Shown here: in pieces, positions 23,422-35,246 of the stretch
Layout: every line of letters begins with the position of its first letter
How positions within the stretch are numbered: the stretch's first letter is position 1
Assembly: GCA_963920665.1 (NCBI GenBank)
Contig: OY987264.1
Location: 21,246,906-21,310,905, forward strand
Direction of reading: 5' to 3'
Origin: Straminergon stramineum
Lineage: Eukaryota > Streptophyta > Bryopsida > Hypnales > Calliergonaceae
Length of the DNA stretch: 64,000 nucleotides
The notes under the pieces: generated by a model
Databases searched by the model: none
Told to the model about the DNA's origin: nothing
Seen by the model: only the letters and a program-made list of their open reading frames with translations
Position numbers and translations under genes: made by a program

Positions 23422-24608
23422 GTCCAGTCGACGGACTATCTGTCCGGTCAATGACCCCTCTGTCTAGTAGACGAATCATTAGTCCAGTCAATGGACCCTC
23501 TATCCAATGGACAAATTATTTGTCCAGTCGACGGATTTTTAGTCAAGTCCATGGATCCTCTATCTAGTCAATGGATCATCTATTCAGTTGACATATTTTT
23601 AGTCAAGTCAACGAAGCTTTTGTCCAATCAACGGATCATCTACCTAGTCGACGGATTTTCTATCTAGTTGATGGAATTTTCGTCTAGTCGACGGACCATT
23701 TGTCTAGTAGAGAGATCAATTGTTTAGTCAATAGATTTTTTGTCTAGTTCATGGAATTTCCGTCTTGTCGACTAGATAACAATGTTAAAGGATTCATGAA
23801 TTTCAAAATCTTAAATATAAAGAACTTCATAACCTACTTGTTCTTCAAAATTGCCACCATTCCTTCGTGTTGATCTTCAATTTGTTGTATCGCTGCATGC
23901 ACCAATTTGTTGTTCAACTTTTGCATTTCTTTAGTAACATTCTCGACTTATCCAGAGATCTCTTCCACTCACTCAAAGACCTTTTCGATCCACTCAGAGA
24001 CTTCCTTGACCCATTGAGAGACCTCCTCGATCCATTCAGAGACCTTCTCGATCTCTTTGGTCACTATCCTTCATGCCCTTGCGTTAATGATCCATTATGG
24101 CCAAAGCTCCAAATGGGAGAGGAGTTGGCAAAAAACTCACTACCTTCTTCATCTCCACTTGGTGCTCTCCAAAGTGAATCTTCGCTATCTCTTTGATGGC
24201 CTTAGGGTATTCCATCCCGACGTGACATTGGCATTTCACGTTAGGATGTCAATCAATGTCCGTCGAGACGCATCTAGATCATGACCGAATGTTGATGGCT
24301 AGAAAAAAAAATTATTAATTTTTTTTCTTCGATGGTAATTTTAGTTTACCCTAGGATAAAAAAGACCGATGAAGTTCACAAGTTCCGTCCTCTTATTCGG
24401 CTAGTCCATGGGTAGATGTCGACCAGACGGAAATTTCATCAACTAGACATACGATCTATGGACTTGACAGAAAATCCATCGATCGGACAGAGGGGCTGTC
24501 AACTTGATAGAGGGTCTATCCACTGGACAGAGGGACCATTGACCAGATAGATGATCCATCCTCTAGATAGATAGTCCGTCGACTATACAAATGGTCCGTC
24601 CATGCAAT
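23422..24608. mobile_element. Foldback-type element with 20-bp tandem units in inverted arms
   Basis: The left array (23422-23761) holds 17 consecutive units of exactly 20 bp, type GTCTAGTCGACGGATTTTCT. The right array (24429-24608) holds nine 20-bp units of the reverse-complement type, for example AGATAGTCCGTCGACTATAC. Outside the arrays, CATCCCAAGGATGGACCAT on the left (about 23388) pairs with ATGGTCCATCCCTGGGATG on the right (about 24612-24630). The 667-bp middle has a 21-bp array. Tandem units arranged as inverted arms define foldback elements. The right end sits exactly where repeat F1 homology resumes (about 24630). Confidence 0.75.
23977..24060 (+). repeat. Four 21-bp units in the foldback middle
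   Basis: Units start at 23977, 23998, 24019 and 24040, each like AGACCTTCTCGATCCATTCAG. In one frame they read as a seven-residue repeat (DLLDPFR type) within a 109-codon open frame (23867-24196). The frame is probably a by-product of a repeat whose period is a multiple of three. No known protein is recognised. Confidence 0.7.
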
Positions 24609-24629
24609 GGATGGTCCATCCCTGGGATG

Positions 24630-27600
24630 GTGTGAATGTTTTAAACTCCACCCTCTTAGGTTAAAAAGTGCACACAAGTTCTATGATTTATTAAGTCAAT
24701 TATTTAGAATGTTTTTCAATCTAATTTCAATTTGCGCCTTCCAAGCAATGGACACTTTGTTTTTTTTAAATATCCAAATTGAACTCAAATCATGTAAATC
24801 TTGAACTTTTAAACTATGATTAACTAAATCTAATACCTAATGAAAAGATGAATTCGAAATAAAATCAATTTATCCTAACTTGTAGAATGTAATTTGCCCT
24901 TTCTAGAATGATAAAGCAAGTGAAATTCTGACTTGCCTAGTAAAAGAAATGAATGGATGAAATATTGACCCCTAACTACATCACAACCTTCATCCACGAA
25001 TTAAAAATAGTAAATCTAATCGAAATAAATCTAAAATTTAGGGTTGAGTTTTTTAATTATGTTAGTTACCTAATTCTAAGACTAAACTTAATTTGACCAA
25101 TAATCAAAGAACTTCATCCAAATTAAGATCAAACTTCATCCAACTTGTTCTAATTTTAAAATTAAAGTATTTTTTAAATGAAAAGAGGTTTTGGAATCTT
25201 TAAGAGATTCCCTAATTGATTCCTAATTTAAATGATTCCTTAAAGATTCTTTAGAAATTCTTTTTAATTATCTTCTAATCTAATGTAAACCAAACTTTAT
25301 ATTCTAAAATTATTATTTTTAGGGTTTTATATTTTTAAAATGAAAACTCAGAAATTACCTTTCCAATAAGGTAAGACACTAAAAAACTAAATTCCTAATG
25401 AAAAAGTTATTAATGAATGAAATTTGTTTTAAAAGTCTAATGAATGAAATTTCATTCATTAATGACTCTTAGTCTAACAAATAACTATAATTTCTAATTA
25501 ATTTTAAATTTTAAATCCTCCCAAGATTCTAAGATTTCTTTGTTGATTCCTTTGGATGGAATTATCAATTTTTCATCCAAATTTCAAATAAGGTTCATCT
25601 AATTGTAATTGGTTAAATTTTGGATTATTTCCTAAATTCAAATCTAATTGGAATTTTTAAATGTTAATTTTCTTTTCTAATTTTCCTAAAGTTTTCAATG
25701 GTTTATTTTATCAAGTGAAATTTTAATCAAATTGAAATTTTAAAAGAAACAAAATACAAAGAATTTTAACATACCTTTCCCATGAATGGGTCAACCATAC
25801 CGTCTTTGAGGATCATGAGATGTATGGCTTCGTAGTAACCTACTCCTTCCTCTTCCATTCTTGCTAATCCATCACACAAATTGAAATTAATCCTCGTTCA
25901 TTGTTGTATTTTTATTTCAATTTTTTGCTTTCCTTACTAATCGTTATGGGATTTTATTAATTTTTGTTGTATTTAAAACAATTCCTAATTAGAAATTATT
26001 TCAATATTCCAAAACCTTTAAAATCCGCTAATCAAATTGAATCAAATAAATTTAAATTATTTTGTAATTCTTCCAATCATCCAAAAGATATTAGTTGGCC
26101 TTTTGTTTTATCTCCTTGTCTTATTAGCGTAACAAAACAAAACTTAACCAAAGCCTAGTCTATTAATCCCTATAGGAATCCTAATTAATGACTAACCAAC
26201 AAATTCATGAATAGTTTTAAGGAATATAATATCAAATCAAATCTAAGTTTTAGTACCTTATTAATTGTAAGATTCTTTGTCACCTTCTTTCTCCCTACTC
26301 TCAAAACTCCTTCACTTCATCTTTCTTCACTTGTTGTTTTGATGTGTTCATTCTTTTTGAGAGTTTATGTTGGCTATGGAGGAAACATGGTTGTTCAGCC
26401 GAACAACTCGATAACACGATGAACACAACGTCCAACACGTCTAATAGACCCCCTTGTCCGTCTAATAAAGTCAACTTTAAGGTTGACTTTCAAATAAAGC
26501 ACTTTCTATTTCCAATCTTGACATATTTGAGTTTCATTTTATTGAAGTGTCTCAATTTAATAATCACTTATTACATTCTAAATTATGGATCATAAATAAA
26601 GAGAGATTTCAAATTGTCTCTACTGCTAGGATAAGGCCTTATGCGACAAAATTGTCTAGTGTATGCGACACTTGTCTTATATGACACGTGACATTAGACA
26701 AACAACTTGACACCCGAACCCCAAAATGTGTTCGATAGAACAACCTTAGGAGGAAATGAGAATTTTTTGAAAATACAATAAAATTTTTGGAGCATGGCTA
26801 CCACTGCCTCAGCTTCATATTTACCAATTTAGAGAGAATTAGTTGTAACAAGCAAGAAACTCTAGTTTCCTACTTTGGATTCCAGTCCCCACCACGATCA
26901 CCAACCCTTCTTGTCATTCTGCTACTCCCTGTGCAACTTTGGATCACCTTTGAGAGCCTGCCATGTGGCGAGGCGCAGTTGGTCAGTGCCTCGTGACCCC
27001 TTCCATTCCCTCGTCGTGAGTTGGTCATCTTTCCTGTTGTCCTTCTTGGCTTCAATCTTCCTATTGTCAATCCTTTTGTTTGTTATTCGTGGCTCCAATA
27101 ACTCCTTTGGTTCCAGTCACTGGACTCTCTACTCCGATCCTTATGCTAGTTCCTACAACTCTGGTTCTTTGTACTAGTTTCTGAAATTTGGAAATGCCAC
27201 TTAACTAATTTGATTCAAAGCTTTTTAACTAATTTTAATTCTCTACTTAATTGACTTCCTATAACTAATCTAAATTTTTTTTGGAGTTTTCGGAATAATT
27301 CAAAACTAATTAAATCAAAGTGTTATTTCTTTTTTAATTGGAACTCTTGTTCCAAGGTGACTCTTTCTAAAAGAGAAAATACTCTAACTTTTGTTGTTTT
27401 TATGACTATTACTATATGTTTTATCAAGAATTCAAACTAAGGAATTTTGACTATTTCTCTCCAATGAAATCAAATGACCCAAATTATTTCCACATGCAAG
27501 GGCATTTTTAAGCATATACCAAAAGAGTTATTTCTAATGGTTTCAAGTACTTAAATACTTGGAACCACCTTGAAAAAGTATAAATTTTGGAAATTCCAAA

Positions 27601-28340
27601 GTCAAAGCTTTGCCGTGTGTGAGCATATAATTGCCCACCCTTGGCAATTGCATGAACACAACCAGGTCCTCATATTTTGGGTGGTAAACTTCAATGGGTG
27701 CCTAATGTCAGTCCGCTGTGCCTTCCAAACAATGGATCTTTTCTAAGCCTCCTACTTCTTCTAGTTTGCCATGACTCCTAATCTATCTTGCCATAGAGCT
27801 AATGCTTAGATTTCTTGATTGCTAGAACTACAAGAGAATGACTACTACCTTCTTGGGTGTCGGTTCATGCCATTTCCTAATGCCTATGCAAGTTCCAAGG
27901 ACGGATGACCTCTACCCTAACTCATCCATGTTGGACCCTTTCTATGTCTATTCTTGGATATTAAGTGGGGACTAGCCCTTAACCCTAGGGTTGCTTCCTG
28001 CTTCTAGGTCCCAGCCTTACTTTGTATTTATAGGAATGAATTAGCTAAAGGTGAGGAGAAACGATGGGATCATACCTTAGCCCGAGGTTTCTCTTCTACA
28101 TGCTTGAGACTCCCTTTCAATAGGTTTCCTGTAGCTACTTCACCTCTGCGGAGTTAGATGCATCTTGGATGTAGATTGGGAGGGAGGACGATCAGTAAGC
28201 CTAATTCCCTCTATTTCCTTCTTTCTTTTATCGTGATTTCGGTGGACAAAGTGAGTAGGGAGAGTGGTTGGGCCTACCCCATTCTATATGCTACCCTCTC
28301 CTTTTTTTCACCGGTCCATTCCTGATAGTTAATTTTCTAG
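24630..28340 (-). repeat. Retrotransposon-like repeat F1 (reverse copy of F2)
   Basis: Two stretches match F2 in reverse. 24634-25015 is the reverse of 42720-43085, including the GGTTGTGATGTAGTTTAGGG block and the CCATTGCTTGGAAGG block. 27280-27650 is the reverse of 41340-41700, including CCCTTGCATGTGGAA and AAGTATTTAAGTACTTG. The middle is AT-rich, with deletions and insertions and a MITE at 26387-26747. No gag or pol frame remains. The short plus frame at 26875-27177 (Ser/Leu rich) is not recognisable. Confidence 0.6.
26387..26747. mobile_element. MITE with GGTTGTTC inverted ends, copy 2
   Basis: It matches copy 1 (12599-12951) over its whole 361-bp length. The ends are ATGGTTGTTCAGCC and the reverse complement of GATAGAACAACCTT. 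The flanks TGGAGGAAAC and AGGAGGAAAT share eight of ten bases, consistent with a decayed 10-bp target duplication. Confidence 0.85.
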
Positions 28341-28349
28341 CCTTCCACT

Positions 28350-28509
28350 CTATCCCGATTGCTAACTCCTATTTCTTTTGTCTTATCCTAATTGCTAAGC
28401 TCTATCCCTCTATCCTAATTGCCACGCTTTCACCCCTTCTATCTTAATTGCTAAATTTTTTTCTCTCCAATCTACCCTACTTGCTAAGTTTTATCTCCTC
28501 TACCCTATC
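28350..28509 (-). repeat. Short minisatellite next to LTR S2
   Basis: Five or so degenerate units, 27-33 bp apart, share CTATCCTAATTGCTAAG (plus strand). The array ends exactly where the LTR S2 begins. Confidence 0.65.
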
Positions 28510-29658
28510 TGTCGCGCCCCTTAGTGACACTTACCACCTTAAGTTCCCTTCCAATGCTTCTCAAGTACTTGACACTTTAGTGACACCAAGGGTCACGCTC
28601 TTCTAACACTGCACATGCCACGCACATCCAATGTTAGTCCCCAATTCCAACTCTTTGTGCTAAGTCCCAATCACCGGGACTACTAGCACACACACACACC
28701 CATCATGACACTAGGGCATGTTACTTGGTAACATGGGGCGGAACTTCCATCTTATTGTGCAAGGACCCATGGTGACACTACTCACCATGGTCCTAACCGC
28801 CCTTGAGTGTCACCCCAACTCCATACTAGGCTCCTGGTATATTTGCTACTTTCCACTTCATCACTAATCGGGACTCACCATTTGAGACACCTCACATAGC
28901 CTAGCAAAGAGTGGGACTCCACCCAATCGGTGCCATGGGACACTCTCAAGTGTCCCATGGTGCCTTGGAGTGGTGGTGACTCCACACCACCAACCTTAAG
29001 TCACCAGGACTCACCAAGACTCCAAAAGGGAGTGAGAAGGGAGACCAACCCCTCTTATAGTACTTTCTGTGGGATTTGGCAGACCCCCCCTCCTTGTATG
29101 TCGAGGGGGACTCCCAAACACCCTTTGGTTTTGGAAGACCACCCCGTTTCTCCCGATTCGCGCTAGTTTGAGACTCCCGAACTTCCACCCGGCATAACTT
29201 TGCGGTCCGGGATCCAAATCGCACATGCGACCCCATCTTCGACATCTACGCGATGCGTAGATGCCGATGGACTACTCACTTGCTCCATTCAGACAAGTAC
29301 TCGCAAAGTTATCGCCCTCCAAAGATTCGGGACACTCCTGGCACGGCCGGGACACTCTTGGCGCGGCCAGGACACTCCCGGCGCGACTGGGACACCCCCA
29401 ACTTTGAACGCCCATAACTTTTGACTCGCCAGTCCAAATCACACGTTCTTTGGACGGCTAGAAGCGTCTTCTCAAGACCTTTCCAAGCATGTATCACACG
29501 CCCCAAAATTCGTCCGGATCAGAGTGCTACATTGCTCTGATCGCTCAGGACTCCTAGTCCCCCTCACCTCATCTCTTGCAAGGCTTGGGGAGTCACCCCC
29601 AATGTCCCCCTTGCTCACTAAGGTGGCACGGGCACGCCTTGTGATGAGGGTCGTGACA
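28510..29658 (-). mobile_element. LTR S2, related to solo LTR S1
   Basis: Read on the minus strand it starts TGTCACGACCC and ends GGGGCGCGACA, with extended similarity to S1 (6557-7843). It is 1,149 bp long. The 5-base flanks (CTATC and ACCTC) do not match. On the high-coordinate side it joins MULE M2 directly within the SWIM exon. On the other side it joins minisatellite DNA instead of more MULE. It is either a solo LTR with a rearranged flank or one LTR of a larger, mostly lost element. Confidence 0.7.
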
Positions 29659-30096
29659 ACCTCTAAGGTATGCATGGTAGTTTGTCATTTGCATCCAAAC
29701 ACGGATACTGTCATTGCAAGTTGTGTCAAACAAATTGTTTCCACGATTCCTAGACATTTGAAGCCACTTGTGATGAACTGTTTCAAATAAATTGCATGAT
29801 GGTAGGTCCGTCATCTTCTCCAAATTCAATTTCTAGAAATCTACGCAAGTTCATAGAAGAGTTAGCAATTCAATTTTAAAACTACATAGCCTTTTTAATT
29901 TCAAGGATTTAGGGTGCCCTCCAAACGTGGACTCTCATAAGGTGGAGGATATTCAAGGACATTTTCATATAGAAATTTATTATTTATCTAAGAATGAGCA
30001 CTACAATTATTACCCAACTTGTTGATAAAGGAAGATTGTCAAATCCTAGATTTGAGCCTCCCAAAATGGCATTCCTTAATTATTATACCCAAAAAA

Positions 30097-30169
30097 GGGG
30101 GTCTTATAGACACTACAAATTCATTTGTCGGATCTGACAAATGAATTTGTGGTGTCTACAAGACCCCCC
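30097..30169. repeat. Intronic hairpin in MULE M2
   Basis: Two 36-nt arms (GGGGGTCTTATAGACACT... and ...GGTGTCTACAAGACCCCC) match at 33 of 36 positions with essentially no loop. It lies inside the M2 intron. Sequence and pairing are compared with M1 and M3 in the findings. Confidence 0.9.
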
Positions 30170-31283
30170 ATTTTGGGGACCTTACCCAATAATTCTCAAA
30201 ATTTTAAGACACCAACCTAAGCCATCTATATTCACAAATTCATTAGTAGAAGTGACACATAAATACATCCGATCAAGTAGGCTTAACATTCCACTAGAAA
30301 GCACACTTTATAAAACTGAAACAATTATATAGATTCAAATAACATATATATATTCACTCACCATGTTCATAAAGCCTCCCCACTGCTGATATTGGAAATG
30401 CCAAAATGCAAGCCAGTGGTCTAAGTGATGAAGTGCTTCTTCACTGGTAGCTCCAAATGATAGCCACCATGACCAAATTGCAAGGTAATGTGTCTCTGCT
30501 TGCTCTATACTCTTCGAATCTTTATATTGTTTACATAGACTAATATGTTGCTTTTGGATTGCCTCTTTGATGTACTTCTGTGTGTATTTATGAAGAGAAC
30601 TACTCCAATGCAGTAAACATGTCCTTTCACGATTCTCCATTTTCTCCGCAAAAGAACCACTGCCATAGACAATAAGAACCACATTCCAATTGGTCATAGT
30701 GCCATCTGCCATAAATCCCTTAAAGTCAGGGTCACTTACACAGTGTCGTGCCACAATAGCATTCAAACTCCTCCAAAACTGTACTTAGATCTCTATATCT
30801 TCGGATTGCATATCACATGTTGAAATAGTTGTCACATTTTTGTAGTTTGCATCGTATACGTGGCAAGCCATTGTGGTCCACTCCTTCACGTGCTTCACGT
30901 GGTCAAACATCAACCACGCATTTTGCAAATCCCCTCCTACTTGCATGCGCCTTACAAGGTCCACTCCACTTCCAGGTCCTTCAGTGAGCATCTTAAAAAT
31001 GTAGACCTTCTCTTTGCCCTATCTTGGGAAGACGCTGTTGTGTATGAATTCAAACTTCGACTCTTTCTTCATAGTCATAATGTGGTTGATAACACCTCCC
31101 TTAGTTGTTTGAGCGGAAAGAAGAGATCACGTTCTGGATATTTGGATTGCTAAAATATTGGAAGCGATCCATAACCTCCTCCATTTCCTCCCCTTTCAGC
31201 ATCTCCTTCTCTCCGTCTCCGTTGTGAAATAGATAGTTAGTTAAGAAGTCTTTTTTAGCAAAGAGAACAATTGTTGAGTTTGT

Positions 31284-31512
31284 GGCTATTGGTGTTTTGG
31301 CCATCTATTCTACAATGAGTTCACAAATAGTTTCTGTAGAGTCTCTATACATGCCCTTTGCAACAAGGTGAGTGTGCTCACCAAAGTGAATTGTAGCCCT
31401 ATTCATTTTTGAGTTATCAGTATAACAATAGTATATCCTAGCATTGCATGTGCTAAGACATGAAGGTGATCTCTTACAAACCTTACAAACTAGAGTAGAA
31501 TCTTTAGGAGGA
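31284..31512. repeat. Left copy of 229-bp duplication flanking element C
   Basis: This MULE coding segment is repeated at 35018-35246 without any insertion or deletion. Seventeen bases differ and all are transitions. The two copies abut the two ends of element C. Confidence 0.9.
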
Positions 31513-34500
31513 TTGTTGCAAGCCGGAAACCTAGACTCCACCGGGTTAGTATTAAATAGTTTATAATTGTATAGAATTTTTCAAAATTCCTAATAAATAA
31601 ATAGCATTAGAATCCTCTTAGCCTAAACATCTCATTAAAGCTGAAAGGATGATCCAAGTGTTCCGTGAGAGGATCTAGGACGGAACTAGATTCCGGAAAC
31701 CCAGATAGCGACAACCTACGGTCTAGAGTTCCGGTCTAGGAAACTAGGGATCCGTTACAGGTAAATGGTCCATTTCTGGAACAATTAGTAGGATGACGAG
31801 TACTTAATCCCCCCACTCCCATTGCTTCTTCCTCTTTCTTCTACAACTATTTTGTGCGGGTATAGTTGAGAGAAAGAATGGTGACTTAGTGATCGTTTCA
31901 GGAGCTACTCGTTGGCTGCCTTCATCACATCCGAGTTTAGTTTCAGATTGTGATGGCAGAGGGGGATGTCCAGAAATCCTTAGTAACGAGACGGATGGTT
32001 TGTTCGACCATTCCAAAAAAGTTGAGAGAGCGGTCACAGCTAGAGGATGACTTGAGTGAGATTAGGTGTGTCAGCCTATTCTTAAAGCCATGGACAGTTA
32101 AGAATGATAGAATGATTCAGGAGCTCATAGTAGGAGCTCCGAATTAGTATGAGTTGATAGTGAGGGGGCGGCCCTCAACCTGGACAAATGAGATCTGGGC
32201 CAAGGTATACGGATTCCCCAAGAAGGGATCCGGATTAGCCTTCCGCATGGATAAGTTTGTGGTAGGAAAGTTTAGGAATGCAGCCCATTCCAAGGAGGGG
32301 TATGCCATCAGTGACTATCTAGATGCAAGGCAGAAGCAGGTCCTAGAGTTCCTAATCTCCATCTTGTATCCAGAAAAGCCTACCCGGGTTACGGTTACGG
32401 TAGCCAACACGATTTTTGGTGCCATGGAGGGTAGACCAGTCAACTGGGGCAAAGTGATTAGAGCAGTAGTCTCCAAGCTTGCCACCAATGTTAGAAAGGC
32501 AAAGACCAGTCCAATTGGTCCTTACCTGTTCCACCTCTACCATCATATGGAACTCTTGAGTGATGCAGAAATGGTAGAGTATACCACCGAATCCACCATC
32601 CTACTTTACGGCCTCATGGAAAAAGTAGAGGCGGAGCAACCGGCAATCAAAGAAGAAGAAGAGCCGAAAGAAGAGGAGTAGCTCCTAGAGCGAAGAAATC
32701 CATTGATCCGGGTTCACGAGGGAAGCTCCCGGCTCAAGAGAAAGTTCCGAAGGAGAAGGAAGAAGACATATTCGGGTTCTTCAAAATCGGATTCAACTGG
32801 ATCTTGTAGGCACAAGAATACCATGAGAACCTAGTTGATCTTCTCAGGAGGATCAACAAGGAGTTGAAGGTCAAGCCGAAAGACATACTCAACGCTTTGA
32901 AGAAACTTCCAAATCCGGAAGCGCTAGAGAGGAAGAAGAAGCACATTGAAAGTCTGGAGAAGGAGAAGACAAACCTTCTAGCCAGGCTGAGTTGGGCAGA
33001 AGGAGAGTTGGCCACAACAAAGTAGAGGGAGAAGGAAGCCCTACAGCTGGTCAAGAACCTATCCGAGTTGGTGGACAAGCCTGCAGATCTTGTCATGAAG
33101 GCCGCTCTCATCCAAAACCGGCTTGTAGAGGAAGGACATCTCACCAGATCCTGATGGACTTCTCATCAAGAATGGATTCCACGCTAAAGGAGATGCATCA
33201 TCTGCTAGGACAGATTGATTCAGACCGTGTCATGAATTTTTCCAACTTTCCAGGAATCCATTTCGACATGGAGACTCCGGTGAAGTTGACATCATCAACG
33301 CCACTACTAACTAGACCGGAACTCCCTAAAGAGAGACTCTCTAGCATTCAGACGAACCCTTCTCAACTCAACTGGAGAAGACCATCCAAGGGAGTGTAAA
33401 GACAGCACGAGAGCCAGCCAAGCAGCCAAAAGCAGCACACAAGTTAGCTCCCCTGGAAGTTATGGTCTCGCCACCGGTTGCGACATTCCGTCTTCTAGAG
33501 AAGGAGACACTTTAGACATGTAGGTTGTTTAGCCAAAGTGACCTGCCGGGTCGGATTGGAGGATTGATGAATTCGGCCAAGAGTCATTTGGAAGGTTTTG
33601 AGCATATGCTCCAGTCTCAGCCGAGAAAGGAGAGGATCCCCATCATCTTGGATGACACGACTCTAGGTGAAGAAGACGAGAGGAGGGTCACTCAGATTGA
33701 GAAATTTAAAGACGAGGAGTACCTATCCAGATCAGAGGAAGATGAAGAGGAGGAGGACAGTGTTGAGGAAAACTCGCCTCCGGAAATCCGGAAGATCCAG
33801 ACTCGGGCAACGTTGAGGACAACTTCGGTAAAGGCAACTTCGAAAGCGACTCCGAGGTTGTCCATCCGAGCACCAACAAGCCAAGGCGGGAGCAGTCAGA
33901 AGAAGGCATGAAAGGCGAAGTAGTTAGGATTTTAGTTAGCTAGAATTTGAATTTTGAATCTGATCCGAGTTCCTAGGTGTGGGCCCGATTCCGGATTTAT
34001 AGGATCTGACTTTTCCGGGGTTTTCAGGAAGTCTGTGATTGATCATTTGGATTTCTAGGTGGCTTTTTGGCCTTTTGGGCTTTGGTTGTTTTGGGTTTTT
34101 AAGTGAGGGGCAGGTTTGCTGCCCTCTCATTCCATCCTAGCGTTATAGTTTGTATCTTGTCATCCTTTCTTTAATTTGAGCCACCAAGTGGTCGTTCAAG
34201 GATTGATCTGTTGTATATCCAACTTTCCTATGTTTTCTTATGAGTGTGTTGTAGTGTAAGAGAGAGGAGGAGGAAAGGAAGAATCCGGATTTGAGGAGAC
34301 TTGGGTCTAATTTGTGAGGAACGTTTGTGATGTAGTTTAGACTAGTAATTTTGGTCTTGAGCACGTGCCTTTAAAACACTAGAACGGGAATTTGATTAGG
34401 AGTAGTGTGGGTGCGAGTCCAGAATACCAAGGAGATTTCTGTGTGGAGATAAGCAACCGCCAACGGAAAAATCCCCATACCACTTACTAGAAGGTCAACC

Positions 34501-35017
34501 AAACCCAAGGATTAGTCTAGCAAACAACTAACAATCCCCATATCAGTTCCGGTTTCTGTTGGTCTGTCCTTGTAGTGGAAAAGTCTAGAAGCGGCTCTGT
34601 GTGACCTACCATCCAGATTGGCCATTTGGGAAGTTGTGAGAGTGGTTCTGGATCTGATCTAGTACAACAATTGGTCTAAGTGTGTTTTGTGTAGTTTAGA
34701 GAGAGAAGAGAGTGTGAGGAATACGAGTGGTAAGTCCCTATCCCTCTACAAGATCAAAGGCGGACCCTCTAAGGGTAAAACAGAGGTATCAAAAACCAGT
34801 GTATGTGAGAAGTGACGGATCCGGATCCCAAAAGGGAGTGGATCCGGATTGGATTCTGGAAAGGTTGAATTTTGGAAAGTGAGAAAAGAAGGTAAAGAGA
34901 GAGCTTAAGCTAGTAAAACGGATAATCTCGGCTTGCAGCAACAGTCTAAAATCCCCTAGGACGATATTTCGAGTCATTTTACGACATTTTGGTATTGTAA
35001 TGGTACTTATGCTCCAC
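31513..35017 (+). mobile_element. Family R element, copy C (most complete)
   Basis: The 5' end is TTGTTGCAAGCCGGAAACC and the 3' end GGTACTTATGCTCCAC, 3,505 bp in all. The layout is a 430-bp leader, a broken long frame (31950-33911) and a 1.1-kb 3' region that closely follows the 3' regions of A and B. Neither direct terminal repeats nor inverted ends were found, and no reverse transcriptase, integrase or transposase was seen. It is inserted in MULE M2 and flanked by a 229-bp duplication of MULE sequence. It could be a non-autonomous retroelement or a very long solo LTR. Confidence 0.75.
31950..33911 (+). pseudogene. Unidentified protein of family R element C
   Basis: The first frame (31950) reads MMAEGDVQKSLVTRRMVCST and has a TAG at 32145-32147. 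It then continues as YELIVRGRPSTWTNEIWAKV through LFHLYHHMELLSDAEMVEYT to a Glu-rich end at 32681. After a frame change comes a predicted coiled coil (LVDLLRRINKELKVK, KKKHIESLEKEKTNLLARL). The original frame resumes at 33525-33911 with an acidic stretch (SRSEEDEEEEDSVEEN) and a basic Thr/Ser-rich tail. The intact protein would be about 650 residues. I do not recognise the family. A gag-like or plant-transposon accessory protein is a guess based on its setting. Confidence 0.6.
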
Positions 35018-35246
35018 GGCTATTGGTGTTTTGGCCACTTGTTCTACAATGAGTTTGCAAATAGTTTCTGTAGAGTCTCTATACATGCCTTTTGCAATAG
35101 GGTGAGCGTGCTCACCAAAGTGAATTACAGCCCTACTCATTTTTGAGTTATTAGTATAATAACAGTATATCCTAGCATTGCATGTGCTAAGACATGAAGG
35201 TGGTCTCTTGCAAACCTTACAAACTAGAGTAGAATCTTTAGGAGGA
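35018..35246. repeat. Right copy of 229-bp duplication flanking element C
   Basis: Same length as 31284-31512 and 92.6% identical (212 of 229 by my count). The MULE reading frame continues uphill from here toward 36239. Confidence 0.9.

Noticed and set aside
23867..24196. 109-codon frame with a seven-residue repeat (DLLDPFR)
   Set aside because: Encoded by a 21-bp tandem repeat within the foldback element; likely a by-product of repeat length.
23422..24608. CRISPR-like array
   Set aside because: The 20-bp units are contiguous without spacers and occur in inverted arms in a plant genome; a foldback element explains them.
33706..33909. Minus-strand frames across element C
   Set aside because: Shadows of the plus-strand acidic tail of the family R protein.
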